Positions 10,001 through 18,263 of a DNA stretch of 64,000 nucleotides are shown one piece after another. This stretch comes from an uncultured Treponema sp. (GTDB lineage: Bacteria; Spirochaetota; Spirochaetia; Treponematales; Treponemataceae). Within the stretch, counting starts at the first letter, position 1. Every line of letters starts with the position of its first letter. The stretch is from positions 1 through 64,000 of the forward strand of contig CAMCRZ010000004.1 in assembly GCA_945877425.1 (NCBI GenBank). The letters are read 5' to 3'. The notes under the pieces were generated by a model. That model worked only from the letters and a program-made list of their open reading frames with translations. It searched no databases and had not been told where the DNA came from. Made by a program: the position numbers and the translations under genes.

Positions 10001-12532
10001 CGACCGCTTATTTGTGTACCGTCCGCAGTCTATGAAAATTGGATTCAGTCTATACATGAATTATTCCCAGGACAGGAAGTTGTAGGACTTTCCAATTTAC
10101 GCGGTAAGGCTTTGGAAGAAGCGAAAAAAGGACTTAAAGACGGCGTTTTGTATGTTTGTACTTACGAAGCTCTTGAAAAAATCGGATTCAAGCCAGAGAC
10201 AGAAGACGAACTTTATGAAGATGTAGAGTTTGCAACTGACAATCCGTTTAAGAAGGAATCTAAACGCGACAAGGCACAGGATAACGAGGACAAAGACTTT
10301 ACCGTAGGACAAATGACAAAGACCGAAGGCGATAGCGTAAACCTTGAAGACCTCGGAATAGACCATATCACGGTAGATGAAATACATAACTTCAATCATG
10401 TATTCTCTACTCCACGCATGATTTACGGCAGTAAGGAAGAAGAGGACGCAAACAAAGGCGGTGCGAATGAGTTCCAGGGAATGGGCGGAAGTATTTCAGC
10501 ACAGGCTCAAAAGATGTTTGCTATTACACAGTACATTCAGCGTCATAACAATAACCGCAATGTATTCGGACTTTCGGCAACTCCATTTACAAATAAACCG
10601 GCGGAAGTTTACTCTATTCTTTCGCTTATTGCCCGCAAGCGTTTACAGGAACTTGGCATTTATAACCTTCATCACTTCCTTGAAAAGTTTGCTGATGTGC
10701 AGCTTGATTATGTCGTAGACAGTCATAACAACGTAAAACAAGAAAATGTTATGAAGTCATATAATAATCTTGACGCATTACAGGCGCTTATTGAGGAATA
10801 TATCGACAAGGTTGACGGTGAGGAAGCCGGCGTTATCAGACCGCAGAGAGTAACTAAAACTCCATACTTGCAACAGAACGACTTGCAGAAAGTTATTATC
10901 GGTTGTGAACTTGACCGTATGGCAAACGCAAGCAAGGACGACAAGGGCGGTGTTTTGGTTGCCATGAATAACATGAGACAGGCTATTTTAAGTCCTTCTT
11001 TTGTTGCCCCGGAAAATATCGGACGCTATCAAGAATGGGCAGAAAAGAAAGGCATGAAGTTTGATGTTGAGCAGCTTAAACCGGAAAATTGTGTAGAGAA
11101 CTCACCAAAGTTGAAGTTTGTTTGCGATTCTATTATTGAACAGTGGAAACGCAATAAGACAGTCGGACAGGTTATGTATGTTCCTCGCGGTGTTGAAAAC
11201 TTTAAGTACATTAAGGAATACCTGGTAAAACACGGTTATCCGGAAGACGCAATAGGATTCATGGGTAAAGAAACAGGTAGTCCGGACAAGAGACTTAAAG
11301 AGCGTGAAACTCTCAAAAACGACTTTAACAATGTAGACGGTAAATGCAAGTTGATTATTGGCACTGAATCCATTAAGGAAGGCGTATCTTTGAACGGCAA
11401 CGCAAGCACTATTTACAACTGTATGCTTGGTTGGAATCCGACAGAGGCAACACAGGTTGAAGGTCGTATTTGGAGACAGGGAAATAAACAGGGCGTAACT
11501 GACATTGTTTATCCGCTTATGTATGACACCTTGGACGCTCGACTTTATGAACTTTATGAGCAGAAAAAAGGACGCATTGACGCTATTTTCTCTTACAAAG
11601 GCAATAAGTTGAATGTTGATGATGTGGACGCAAACGAAATGAAGTTCTCGCTTATTAAAGACCCTAAAGTAAGAGCCGGAATGGAAATCGACAGAAGAGC
11701 CGAAGAACTTAAAACAGAAATGCGAATCAACGACACTCAAAGAGACATTTTGCATGACAATAGCAACATCTTTGACCCTATCGAAGAAAATGACGAATAC
11801 AAGTTCATTGAACGCAACATCAAGGCTGAAACCGAAGAAGTAGACAAAGAAACTGTACAGGTAAGAGTTGGCAAAGACGCTATTAAGACGCTCAAAAATA
11901 AAAAAGCAACTCCGGAGCAGAAAGCAAAAGCTGCCGAAGAGTGGCTAAAAGTATCAGAGCGCGGCGGTTTTGGTTGGGGTGTAAACACTGACGAAGATAA
12001 GGCAAAGAACATTGAAAATCTTTTGAAGTGGACTGAAAGCAATCTTGCGGACACAAAAGCAAAATTGAGCAAGAACAAGAAATCTCTTGCAAAGATTAAG
12101 TATCAGCGTCAAAAGCAGATTGAAGGCTTTGAGCAACAGGGAATCCACAACAAAGAGCAGATTGAAGAGCGTATTCAGCAGCTTACACAAAGAAAAATGG
12201 AAATGAGCAACGAATACGACCACCTCAAAGACCATAGAGAAGAACTTGAAAAGAAATACACTGAACTGAACGAAAAGGAAAAACAGAATATTCCTTCTCA
12301 TGAAGAACAGGTTAAGGCTATGGTTGATTCAATTATGAGTACCGCTCGACCTATGGACGAAGTGAAACAGTGGATAATTGAAGGCAGAGAAGCCGGAAAA
12401 ACTAACGCGGAGATTAAGGACGACATAGACCGCAAAATCGGATTGAAGAAGTCTATATCTTTTGCAAAGGATTCTAAAGGCAATTTGCGACTTTATATCC
12501 GTAAAAGCACTTTATTAAAAGCAGAAATGTAG
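7073..12532 (+). CDS. giant methyltransferase-helicase polyvalent protein (DarB-like antirestriction)
   Basis: A single 1819-residue frame starts at ATG 7073 behind TTGGAGG. Residues 20-50 hold an HKYLKKIATGNPKRPWYYIY module also seen in the zeta-like protein. Residues 185-285 are a low-complexity Gly/Ser/Asn linker. An N6-adenine methyltransferase follows, with motif I VIEPSSGIGRF near 362 and catalytic NPPYGRYSG near 428. A superfamily-2 helicase comes next: GVGKTATG near 952, DEIH near 1101, LSATPF near 1166 and QVEGRIWRQGN near 1461. The C-terminus is coiled coil. P1 DarB and related proteins have this plan, ride in the virion and protect entering DNA from restriction. The role here is inferred from that. 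An AM(L/K)GNxNA motif occurs twice, on each side of the methyltransferase. Confidence 0.85.
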   Translation: MAKFILRFSKKVSVDDWNTIEKALSHKYLKKIATGNPKRPWYYIYNETFLKPFTALKDLFGLSEKRISTDYEQNNIKKDYGVDKKTFAAHVLEFFTNKDKWNTLFKNKADRDKNKKPVTQKKVEQAFKERASKNGEKVKEPKRIINRSLMRKVWEIYSPEAKQILQAEKDAPKVAERESEIEAHENRSNAMLGNDNAKKNGGIENGADNSNETEQGRISERDTGLRNGGRTDSGGNGSQNGDSESNGSGFELDSNQFGERLGGTESSDGIGESGAVGTGKRLTKGEILKIREEVKKLLATKKDEDFTESDKALLRQYEGAGGTGEEGASNSGVLYEYYTPQNVINKVWQLVDKYNPRQDKTVIEPSSGIGRFAEGRKETFTMFELEEESARINHILHPDATIKQGAFQENFMNGGMFAGKNFEKFDVAVGNPPYGRYSGRYKGKGEGKEHSRYEEYFIDRTLDTLKDGGILAMVVPSSFLRSGNTKIKEKLEGKGQLLEAWRLPNGTFGTTGVGTDIIVMRKGKGEPGSLSSDKYFESHPDCIIGTETERTGRFGNTEKYVSIDGMTIEEALDKIKVDSIPVDKSDIPTVKAEITEKPEWVGKTMTVNFKTGRVTQTDKDGNVKVLSEGKKSAAEEHKNRSDAMKGNKNAEGKHEITYTGKLISAEEFSKTYGVGASSEEMEVWKHTDYNGDIDMTKLSEEDKKYIENSGRYIKKSNGNYENVVTYASGNIQEKLEALEDDYRDDKENPDYLKAKTILEGALPAKKNIGDFTLSPIDHWVKEYDTGDEKEYSFRGETVKGLIADFFRWARDPENEYRYGKSPISKYEIPEDIHWSDVQDYILGKKLNVSGQRNMDEFVKKNLNMRRKNLRKITAEKLFNRFLKEGLDKELQDKLASDYNRQYNATVNPDYSKMPVFVDGMCDHKGSKKFKLLKQQIKGISFLASKGSGLLAYDVGVGKTATGIVSTVNQLQTGKAKRPLICVPSAVYENWIQSIHELFPGQEVVGLSNLRGKALEEAKKGLKDGVLYVCTYEALEKIGFKPETEDELYEDVEFATDNPFKKESKRDKAQDNEDKDFTVGQMTKTEGDSVNLEDLGIDHITVDEIHNFNHVFSTPRMIYGSKEEEDANKGGANEFQGMGGSISAQAQKMFAITQYIQRHNNNRNVFGLSATPFTNKPAEVYSILSLIARKRLQELGIYNLHHFLEKFADVQLDYVVDSHNNVKQENVMKSYNNLDALQALIEEYIDKVDGEEAGVIRPQRVTKTPYLQQNDLQKVIIGCELDRMANASKDDKGGVLVAMNNMRQAILSPSFVAPENIGRYQEWAEKKGMKFDVEQLKPENCVENSPKLKFVCDSIIEQWKRNKTVGQVMYVPRGVENFKYIKEYLVKHGYPEDAIGFMGKETGSPDKRLKERETLKNDFNNVDGKCKLIIGTESIKEGVSLNGNASTIYNCMLGWNPTEATQVEGRIWRQGNKQGVTDIVYPLMYDTLDARLYELYEQKKGRIDAIFSYKGNKLNVDDVDANEMKFSLIKDPKVRAGMEIDRRAEELKTEMRINDTQRDILHDNSNIFDPIEENDEYKFIERNIKAETEEVDKETVQVRVGKDAIKTLKNKKATPEQKAKAAEEWLKVSERGGFGWGVNTDEDKAKNIENLLKWTESNLADTKAKLSKNKKSLAKIKYQRQKQIEGFEQQGIHNKEQIEERIQQLTQRKMEMSNEYDHLKDHREELEKKYTELNEKEKQNIPSHEEQVKAMVDSIMSTARPMDEVKQWIIEGREAGKTNAEIKDDIDRKIGLKKSISFAKDSKGNLRLYIRKSTLLKAEM
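7686..7919 (+). CDS. possible 77-residue gene nested in the giant ORF
   Basis: In the +1 frame relative to the giant gene, an ORF starts at ATG 7686 with GGGGGAA seven bases before it. The product, beginning MAQTIQMKLSKEEFPNVIQA, has the composition of a folded helical protein. Over exactly this stretch the giant frame reads only Gly/Ser/Asn-rich low complexity, as out-of-frame readings often do. Two explanations are possible: true overprinting, or a giant gene formed when two flanking genes were joined through this small one. A run of eight A's just before it (7664-7671) could allow slippage. Confidence 0.45.
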   Translation: MAQTIQMKLSKEEFPNVIQAYGTAAGQIAAEMAHKMGIQNPTEVDLNSILINLESDLAEQNLLTGLENPEQLEQEND

Positions 12533-12634
12533 TATAATATCGGCAAGCACAATATTAAAACGGTGTTTGCCGTTAAGCAAAGCCGGTTATTCCTAGCATT
12601 GAACCTCTAGGGATAGCCGGCTTTCTTTTTTTTT
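12533..12634 (+). terminator. TATAAT box, paired hairpins and T-run between giant gene and next
   Basis: A TATAAT box at 12533-12538 ends the giant gene and only a weak -35 can be seen. A first hairpin pairs 12541-12550 with 12563-12572. A second, 18-bp hairpin with two G-U pairs joins 12579-12596 to 12607-12624 and runs into a T-rich tract. This is a strong intrinsic terminator, placed just before the ribosome site of the next gene. Confidence 0.75.
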
Positions 12635-12647
12635 CAAGGAAAATGCT

Positions 12648-14714
12648 ATGGACGAGAAATTAGAGTATTTCAAGAAAAAGATTCTTGCACATCTTGACGA
12701 CCTGGAGCAGAAGGAAAACGCAGAGAAGAAAGAACTTAAAAAATCTTTACTTGCGTTTGAAATGACAAGCATTGAAAAAGCCGGCTATCCGGTTGGAACT
12801 ATCCGCGAATGGAAGGGCAAAAAGTACATTAAGGTTGCACCGGGAAAGTGGAAACCGAAGTATGACAGTCATTCACGCGGCGCAAAAATGGCTATTGCGG
12901 CCTTAAAGAAAAAAATTGACGCTTGCACGGATTCAGAAGAACTTATGCAGATTATTCTTGAAAACCGCGACAGATTCAGCGATGAAAACGGCAGACCTTT
13001 ACCTTTCGTAAAAGAACTTTCTGATTATATTTCCGGAAGAAATGACACAATCGAATCAGAAAAGAACGAAAAGAAAGCGACTGATGAAAAAATCAAAAAT
13101 CACTTTGAAGAACAGGCGAAGAAATACGGCGTTGATGTAAATGTCGAAAATGGCATTGTTTCAATTTCCAAAGACGGCAAAAAGTTTTCTCATGCGTTCA
13201 GATATGAGGAAGGCAAAAAAGACGGACACGGCGAAGATTGGAATGACGGAGCGTTCGGAAACCTTATTATTTACGCAAGACAGGAAGGTTTGAAAACTCC
13301 AAAAAAAGAAGAGCCTAAAAACATTGGATTTACTCTTGATGATATACGCCATATCGGAGACGGCAAGGAAACAAAGAAAGTAAACGATATGGAAACGGCA
13401 AAAAATGTCATAAAGCAGATTGCCGAAAAATACGGCGCGACAGAAAAAGGACGCAAGGAACTTTCTGATTTTATCGCGCTGAATATCGGCGGCAGCAATC
13501 CGCTTTATGACAAAATCTATGAAGAGTTCAATATCTCTTATGAAGACCTGGATATGGATTCAGACGCTTGCCATGACTTAATGCTCAATCAGTCTCTAGG
13601 AAAAGACACCAAAGAGCAGAGAGAACAGATTTCAGATTCTAAAAGCGAGTTTGAAGACAATTACAGGCAAATGCTTGAAAATGAAGACGACCGTTACAAA
13701 GAAGATGAAAAAATTAAGCGCGGAAAGGAAATTGACGCTCTTGTGGATAGCAAAGCGAAAGAATACGCAGAAGATTCTTACACAAAACACGCAGCACAGG
13801 ATTCTATCAAGCGTCTTGGAGAAAAGAAACTTACACAATACGCTAATTTGAATGTAAAGGACGATAAAGAGTTTTTAAGCGAATTGAAAAAGAAAATCGC
13901 TGAAACGGAAGAGGAAAACGGCGAGCCGGTAAGTGAATACACAATCGGAACGGCAGTTTGGAATCATTATCACAAAAAATACGCTAAAGAGTTTGCCCAG
14001 GAAAAATTAAAGACAATATATCAAAACGAACAGGACAAGGGCGAAGACATTCCGGTAGATGAAAAAGACATGAGCGAAGCTGAAAATATCATCGGAGCAG
14101 ATGTAAAGCGCATTTTGGAAGGCAGAGACACTTTCGGATATGCAAAACAGGGTCTTGTAGACAAAATAAAGCGTAGAATCCGTAACAATCCGGGTGTAGC
14201 AAGAGCAATGCTTGTTTACATTCAGAAGGAACAGGAAAAAACCGGAAAAAAGGTTTTCACTGACAAACATAGTATTTGGGAAGAACTTCCTAAGTTGAAC
14301 GAAAACGCAAGAAATGCAAAGGCAAACGGCGAAAGTGAAACAAAGACCGGTGTAAGCGGCAATCTTTACGAAGGTGAAGACGGAACAACCGTTGTTGAAA
14401 ACAAGGATTGGGGGCGTTATCAGATTTCCTTCCCTGGAAAGCCGGACGGCGAAACTATCTCAATGCTGAAAAGAAACGGTTTTAAGTGGTCGCCTTCTAC
14501 AAAAACCTGGGTATGTTTTAATACCGCAAATGGTGAATACTCTTTGAAACGCGTTGCTGAAAAACTCGGACTGAAAAAGAATGATGAGGTTAAAAAGTCG
14601 CTTTTTGATTCTCTTGAAGATTCATTCCCATACGATGATGAAATGGATTCAGAGGACGAAATAAAAAAAGCCGTAGCAGATGTATTAGATGAACTTGCAC
14701 AGGGGGATAAATAA
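12648..14714 (+). CDS. 688-residue polyvalent protein with shared N-terminal module
   Basis: The first 135 or so residues, including GYPVGTIREWKGKKYIKVAP and ENRDRFSDENGRPLPFVKEL, match the start of the protein at 26627 almost residue for residue. The rest of the two proteins differs. The centre is charged and helical. Near residues 580-640 is GRYQISFPGKPDGETISMLK followed by NGFKWSPSTKTWVC, a pattern found in large antirestriction-type proteins of phages and plasmids. The shared start may be a tag for loading into the capsid or for injection. That is an inference from its use on otherwise different proteins in one phage. No enzymatic motif is recognised. Confidence 0.6.
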   Translation: MDEKLEYFKKKILAHLDDLEQKENAEKKELKKSLLAFEMTSIEKAGYPVGTIREWKGKKYIKVAPGKWKPKYDSHSRGAKMAIAALKKKIDACTDSEELMQIILENRDRFSDENGRPLPFVKELSDYISGRNDTIESEKNEKKATDEKIKNHFEEQAKKYGVDVNVENGIVSISKDGKKFSHAFRYEEGKKDGHGEDWNDGAFGNLIIYARQEGLKTPKKEEPKNIGFTLDDIRHIGDGKETKKVNDMETAKNVIKQIAEKYGATEKGRKELSDFIALNIGGSNPLYDKIYEEFNISYEDLDMDSDACHDLMLNQSLGKDTKEQREQISDSKSEFEDNYRQMLENEDDRYKEDEKIKRGKEIDALVDSKAKEYAEDSYTKHAAQDSIKRLGEKKLTQYANLNVKDDKEFLSELKKKIAETEEENGEPVSEYTIGTAVWNHYHKKYAKEFAQEKLKTIYQNEQDKGEDIPVDEKDMSEAENIIGADVKRILEGRDTFGYAKQGLVDKIKRRIRNNPGVARAMLVYIQKEQEKTGKKVFTDKHSIWEELPKLNENARNAKANGESETKTGVSGNLYEGEDGTTVVENKDWGRYQISFPGKPDGETISMLKRNGFKWSPSTKTWVCFNTANGEYSLKRVAEKLGLKKNDEVKKSLFDSLEDSFPYDDEMDSEDEIKKAVADVLDELAQGDK

Positions 14715-14715
14715 A

Positions 14716-15978
14716 ATGATTGTTGTAAACAAATCACTGTATGACAAAATGGCGGAGCAGTATAACCTTGAAAAGGCTTTGGGGCATAAGTATATAAAGC
14801 GAGTGCCAAAAAAGTCCGGCAAAGGCTATATCTACTACTATTCAGACGGACACGGCGGACTTGTAGCGGGAAAACCGCCAAAGAACGAAACACCGAAAAA
14901 AGGCGGAGAAAATACCGCCGATTTTGGCGTGAAAGTCGGCGACAAAGTGTCTTTTGAATCAAAAGGCAAAATGCTTGAAGGAATTGTGCGCGGTGGCAAC
15001 AAGGATTCTATCATTATTGACGGAATCGGAGAAGGAAAAGGAGTACGCTATACCGTTCCTGGAAATCAAGTCAAAGAAAAAACAGGTAATGCAGACGGTA
15101 CTATTCCGGCTAAAGTATTCAGCGCAGCCGATTACAAGAAACAGTTTACAGACCCTCTCGCAACAAATGACGAAAACGGCATTAAACACATTCTTGATTC
15201 TTTCGGAGCGGAAGGAAGAGAAATTGCCGAAAAAGCAGCTGAGACAGAAAAGAGAGTTAAAGAAAGCAAGCAGACTATTGACCAATACAGGCTTGAAGGC
15301 GAAGGCGTATTTGCAAAATACACGCCGGAAAGAGAAAGACTTCACAATCAGATTATTGCGTCATTCTTTGAGCCGGATAAGATTCACTCGTCAAAACCGC
15401 CAAAAGGCGAAAAACCTACATTCGTTATGTTCGGCGGACGCGGCGGTAGCGGTAAATCTTGGTTTACAGACAAAGAACGCGCAAAAGCTGCCGGAGTTGA
15501 TGTTATGTTTGATTCTGATAAATATATCATCATTGACGCTGACGCAATCAAAGAAAAACTTAAACCGCCTTATGAAGGTTGGAACGCCGGAGTTGTTCAT
15601 GAGGAATCAAGCGACATCTCAAAAATGGTTATCGACATGGCTAAAAAACTCGGCTTGAACATTATTCTTGACGGCACAATGAGCAATCCGAAAAAAGCCG
15701 TAAAGCAAATGCAAGACTTCAAAAACCTGGGTTACCGCACGGAAGCTCATTATATGTTCTTGCCGGTACAGGAATCCACAAAAAGAGCAATCGGACGCTT
15801 TAAGACAAAGAATAACGATTATAGCGGCCGTTTTGTTCCTCTAAAGAATCTTGTAGGAATGACCGACAATGAACTTGCTTTTGATGAAGTCAAAAACATT
15901 GTTGATGATTGGAGTTTCAGAAGCAACTACAATGTTGAGCGCGGAAAACCGCCGATTCTTGTTTCCAAAAAGGAATAG
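14716..15978 (+). CDS. zeta-toxin-like P-loop kinase, probably injected
   Basis: The start ATG 14716 is preferred over the upstream in-frame codons because GGGGG lies before it. Residues 12-40 carry an HKYIKRVPKKSGKGYIYYY module like the one in the 1819-residue protein. Residues 240-255 contain the P-loop FVMFGGRGGSGKSWF. It is followed by IIDADAIKEKL and LNIILDGTMSNPKKA, the order seen in zeta toxins and related kinases. Zeta toxins phosphorylate UDP-activated sugars and block wall synthesis, but phage polyvalent zeta domains may have other targets. No epsilon-type antitoxin is seen beside it, only a 60-residue protein downstream. The 420-residue length fits an added N-terminal targeting region. 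Confidence 0.75.
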   Translation: MIVVNKSLYDKMAEQYNLEKALGHKYIKRVPKKSGKGYIYYYSDGHGGLVAGKPPKNETPKKGGENTADFGVKVGDKVSFESKGKMLEGIVRGGNKDSIIIDGIGEGKGVRYTVPGNQVKEKTGNADGTIPAKVFSAADYKKQFTDPLATNDENGIKHILDSFGAEGREIAEKAAETEKRVKESKQTIDQYRLEGEGVFAKYTPERERLHNQIIASFFEPDKIHSSKPPKGEKPTFVMFGGRGGSGKSWFTDKERAKAAGVDVMFDSDKYIIIDADAIKEKLKPPYEGWNAGVVHEESSDISKMVIDMAKKLGLNIILDGTMSNPKKAVKQMQDFKNLGYRTEAHYMFLPVQESTKRAIGRFKTKNNDYSGRFVPLKNLVGMTDNELAFDEVKNIVDDWSFRSNYNVERGKPPILVSKKE

Positions 15979-16008
15979 TCGTGTTATACTGTAAGCGAGG
16001 TAAGAGTT

Positions 16009-16191
16009 ATGGAAATGACAATGGAACAGAGCGTAAACGATGTTTACATGACAGAAAAGGAACTGAATAGCAAGTTCGCAGACTTGCCCGAAAATAATCA
16101 GAAACTTTTGCGGCAGATTGCAAAGAATTATGATAAAAAATACCCTGGAAACCTTTCTGACAAGCAGAAGAAGGAAACAGGCTTGAATTAA
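16009..16191 (+). CDS. 60-residue acidic helical protein, unknown
   Basis: The gene starts at ATG 16009 with GAGGTAAG ahead of it. A TATACT box lies at about 15983, so it may have its own promoter. It ends shortly before a clean terminator, and so appears to be a single-gene transcript. The product is polar and helical, with NNQKLLRQIAKNYDKKYPG near the centre. Its place after a zeta-like gene invites an antitoxin idea, but nothing in the sequence supports it directly. Confidence 0.5.
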   Translation: MEMTMEQSVNDVYMTEKELNSKFADLPENNQKLLRQIAKNYDKKYPGNLSDKQKKETGLN

Positions 16192-16221
16192 GCGCACCGC
16201 TACACTTTCTTGTGTAGTCAT

Positions 16222-16250
16222 AGGCTAGGCTCAGTCCTAGCCTTTTTTAT
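16222..16250 (+). terminator. intrinsic terminator
   Basis: AGGCTAGG (16222-16229) pairs perfectly with CCTAGCCT (16236-16243) over a 6-base loop. Six T's follow. A small 6-bp hairpin, CTACAC/GTGTAG, lies just upstream. It ends the 60-residue gene's transcript. Confidence 0.85.
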
Positions 16251-16373
16251 TTTAGGGAAATTAGAGGAAAATAGCGGAAATTTCCCTTAATTTTACTTTC
16301 CGTCTTAAAACGAAAATAGAGCCGATTATTATTTTACTTTTTATGCCGATAATCTTTTAGAGGTAAGAAGAAC

Positions 16374-16763
16374 ATGAGCGAAGAGACAGATGAAATAAAA
16401 AAAGTTGCTCCGATTATTCTTTCGGCGATTGTCGAGAAGGAAATTGCAGCTTTTAATGAGTTAAAGAAGGGCGAGTATGAAAACACCACATGGGCGGAAA
16501 ATATCTCATACCGCATTTATACAAACGGCTTTGACGCTGACGATTATGTTATACGCGATAGCGGTTATTCTGAGTTTTATAAAAATGTTCAGACCGCTAT
16601 TGAGAATCTCAACTTTTTTGACGGCGTAACTATTCAGAAATATAAAGAAATCCTGGAAGAAGAAAACGGCGGTTGTTCAGTAGATGTCATAGACGATATT
16701 TTCTGTAAAATCGTAACGCCTATTTACCCTTCCTTGCCGGACGAAAAGAAAAACAGTTTTTAA
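16374..16763 (+). CDS. 129-residue protein, unknown
   Basis: This is an acidic, mixed helical protein with an AGAGGTAAG ribosome site nine bases before ATG 16374. It stands alone between a terminator and a repeat-rich gap. It has no recognised motif. Features visible are an aromatic-rich middle (SYRIYTNGFDADDYVI) and a late cysteine pair separated by about ten residues. Confidence 0.55.
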   Translation: MSEETDEIKKVAPIILSAIVEKEIAAFNELKKGEYENTTWAENISYRIYTNGFDADDYVIRDSGYSEFYKNVQTAIENLNFFDGVTIQKYKEILEEENGGCSVDVIDDIFCKIVTPIYPSLPDEKKNSF

Positions 16764-16766
16764 TCA

Positions 16767-17024
16767 TCAACTTGCCGTCAACTTGCCGGCAGCTCAATCA
16801 GCAAGTTACAGTCAAATAAAAATCAGTTTTAAGAATTACATTAAAAATAAATCTTATTCCCGACACTTACTCTAAAATATGCCCTAAAACCGCCCTAGGA
16901 TTGCCGTAGGCGCGTTTATTTTGCAAAATCGACAAATTACACGACCGATATAAAACAACCTCATTTTAAGCCGTTTTTGAATTGTTCGGAAATTCCGAAC
17001 AGTTGAAAAGCAAGTTACAGTCAA
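16767..17024. repeat. repeat-rich intergenic region (tandem, direct and inverted repeats)
   Basis: This gap between two accessory genes has three repeat types. TCAACTTGCCG occurs twice in tandem at 16767-16788. GCAAGTTACAGTCAA occurs at 16801-16815 and again at 17010-17024. The palindrome TGTTCGGA-AAT-TCCGAACA lies at 16983-17001. AACTTGC and GCAAGTT are also complementary and can fold together. No gene is seen. The layout suggests protein-binding sites or the edge of an inserted cassette. Confidence 0.6.
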
Positions 17025-17033
17025 GTAAGACAA

Positions 17034-17252
17034 TCAGATAATCGGCTGATTCGTTTCATTGTCTATAAAGCGAATTTCTAAATGCGCGTCCAACGCTCCG
17101 GCAATCTTTTCAAGTTCTGAAATCTTAAAGGAATCATTCTTAAACTTACGGTGTAAGACTTGCGGTAATTGCTCCGTTTTTCTCGCAAGTTCAGCATGAG
17201 ACATCTTGTTTCTTTTGACTAAGCACAAGTCAATGTATTCAGAAATATTCAT
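17034..17252 (-). CDS. small XRE-family repressor
   Basis: The start is placed at ATG 17252 (MNISEYIDLC), because the upstream extension is a hydrophobic AT-rich run with no ribosome site. The 72 residues form a single helix-turn-helix domain, with AELARKTEQLPQVLHRKFKN as the DNA-contact region and ELEKIAGALDAHLEIRFID at the end. It is read away from the LPD29-like gene across a 144-base gap. That gap holds a perfect inverted repeat inside a promoter, so it probably represses that operon and itself. The family is clear; the operator assignment is inference. Confidence 0.8.
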   Translation of the reverse strand: MNISEYIDLCLVKRNKMSHAELARKTEQLPQVLHRKFKNDSFKISELEKIAGALDAHLEIRFIDNETNQPII

Positions 17253-17329
17253 AGCGTAAATTATAAGCATAAATGCGTAGTAAATCAATAAAAAAGATAA
17301 AAAAATAATCATTTATAATTACGATTTTG

Positions 17330-17358
17330 TTGACAATATAAGCAAAAAGGCTTATATT
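17330..17358 (+). promoter_or_regulatory. sigma70 promoter with embedded perfect palindrome operator
   Basis: TTGACA (17330-17335), a 17-base spacer and TATATT (17353-17358) make a near-consensus promoter. AATATAAGC (17335-17343) and GCTTATATT (17350-17358) are a perfect 9-bp inverted repeat spaced by six bases. It fills the space between and including part of the -10. Further ATAAGC copies lie at about 17360 and, in the divergent direction, at about 17266. Binding there by the neighbouring XRE protein would block the promoter. Confidence 0.8.
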
Positions 17359-17396
17359 ATAAGCGTAGGGATACTTCCCGAAGGAGAAGAAAGACT

Positions 17397-18218
17397 ATGC
17401 GCGAAAGAAGTTACAGGTTGGCAGCCGGCGGAGTTTGGAAGGAAAACATTCCGGTAAAATTAGAACGCGGGGCAAGGGTTTACGCTGAATGGGGGTATGG
17501 ATTTTCAGAAAGCGGAACTTTTGCAATCATCAGACAACGCGACAACGGCAATTTGGATATGGTTGAAATCGGCGGGCAAATGAGGCTTGTTTCAAATCAT
17601 GAGCCGATTTACGAAGGTTACTCACAGAGGTTCGGAATTGGAACTTACTTTGACGATAAAGAGCCGGATTTCAGATATTCAGAAAAGGAAATTGCGGACG
17701 CTATCGCGCTTGCGGAAGAAGAGGCAATCAGACTTGAAAATGAACGTCTTGAAAATGAACGGAAGGACAAGGAAACAAAGGAAAAACTCTTGAAAGAGTA
17801 TGACTTCCTGGAACGCGCAGAGCCTTATGATTACGGAAAAATTGCGGCAAAGAACTTACGCACTCTCTTGAAAAAGAAGTTCCCGAAACAGAAGTTCAGC
17901 GTAGCGAAGTCCGGCGGAGCGTATTACGTTAAGTGGACGGACGGCGTAGCAATGACAGAAGTTGAAAAGGTTACAAAGATGTTTTCGGGCGGATATTTTG
18001 ACGGCATGACGGATATGTGGCAAGACGTTAAAAACCTTTTTGGAGAACTTTTCGGAACGATTGATTATTGCTTTGAAGAACGCGAAATATCGGACGAATT
18101 GAGAGACAGGGTTTTTAAGGAATACACCACAGAAAACAACTTTAACCTGGAAGACAAAACAACACTTGAATGTGTATGGCGCGATGTCCGCAAGAGAATC
18201 AACGAGACATCTTACTAA
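17397..18218 (+). CDS. LPD29-domain-like accessory protein
   Basis: This is the first gene of a repressor-controlled cassette, with GAAGGAGAAG before ATG 17397. Residues 1-80 form a beta-rich domain and 100-135 a Glu/Arg-rich helix. Residues 145-215 read KNLRTLLKKKFPKQKFSVAK, then a YYVKWTDG turn, then GGYFDGMTDMW. This matches the general pattern of LPD29-type domains of large polyvalent antirestriction proteins, here standing alone. The function is not established; a role in host takeover or defence evasion is inference. Confidence 0.6.
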   Translation: MRERSYRLAAGGVWKENIPVKLERGARVYAEWGYGFSESGTFAIIRQRDNGNLDMVEIGGQMRLVSNHEPIYEGYSQRFGIGTYFDDKEPDFRYSEKEIADAIALAEEEAIRLENERLENERKDKETKEKLLKEYDFLERAEPYDYGKIAAKNLRTLLKKKFPKQKFSVAKSGGAYYVKWTDGVAMTEVEKVTKMFSGGYFDGMTDMWQDVKNLFGELFGTIDYCFEEREISDELRDRVFKEYTTENNFNLEDKTTLECVWRDVRKRINETSY

Positions 18219-18227
18219 AGCGAAAAA

Positions 18228-18250
18228 AAAGCCGGCAAAAGTCCGGCTTT
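18228..18250 (+). terminator. hairpin between first and second cassette genes
   Basis: AAAGCCGG (18228-18235) pairs with CCGGCTTT (18243-18250) over a 7-base loop. It has no long T-run, so it probably gives partial termination or protects mRNA ends and lowers expression of the downstream cassette genes. Confidence 0.6.
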
Positions 18251-18263
18251 AAGGGGGCATGAC

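Noticed and set aside
11102-11755. 217-residue minus-strand ORF inside the helicase region
   Set aside because: Lies wholly opposite conserved helicase motifs and has the hydrophobic composition typical of antisense shadows.
16009-16191. Epsilon-like antitoxin for the zeta-like kinase
   Set aside because: Only position suggests it; length, own promoter and sequence give no support.
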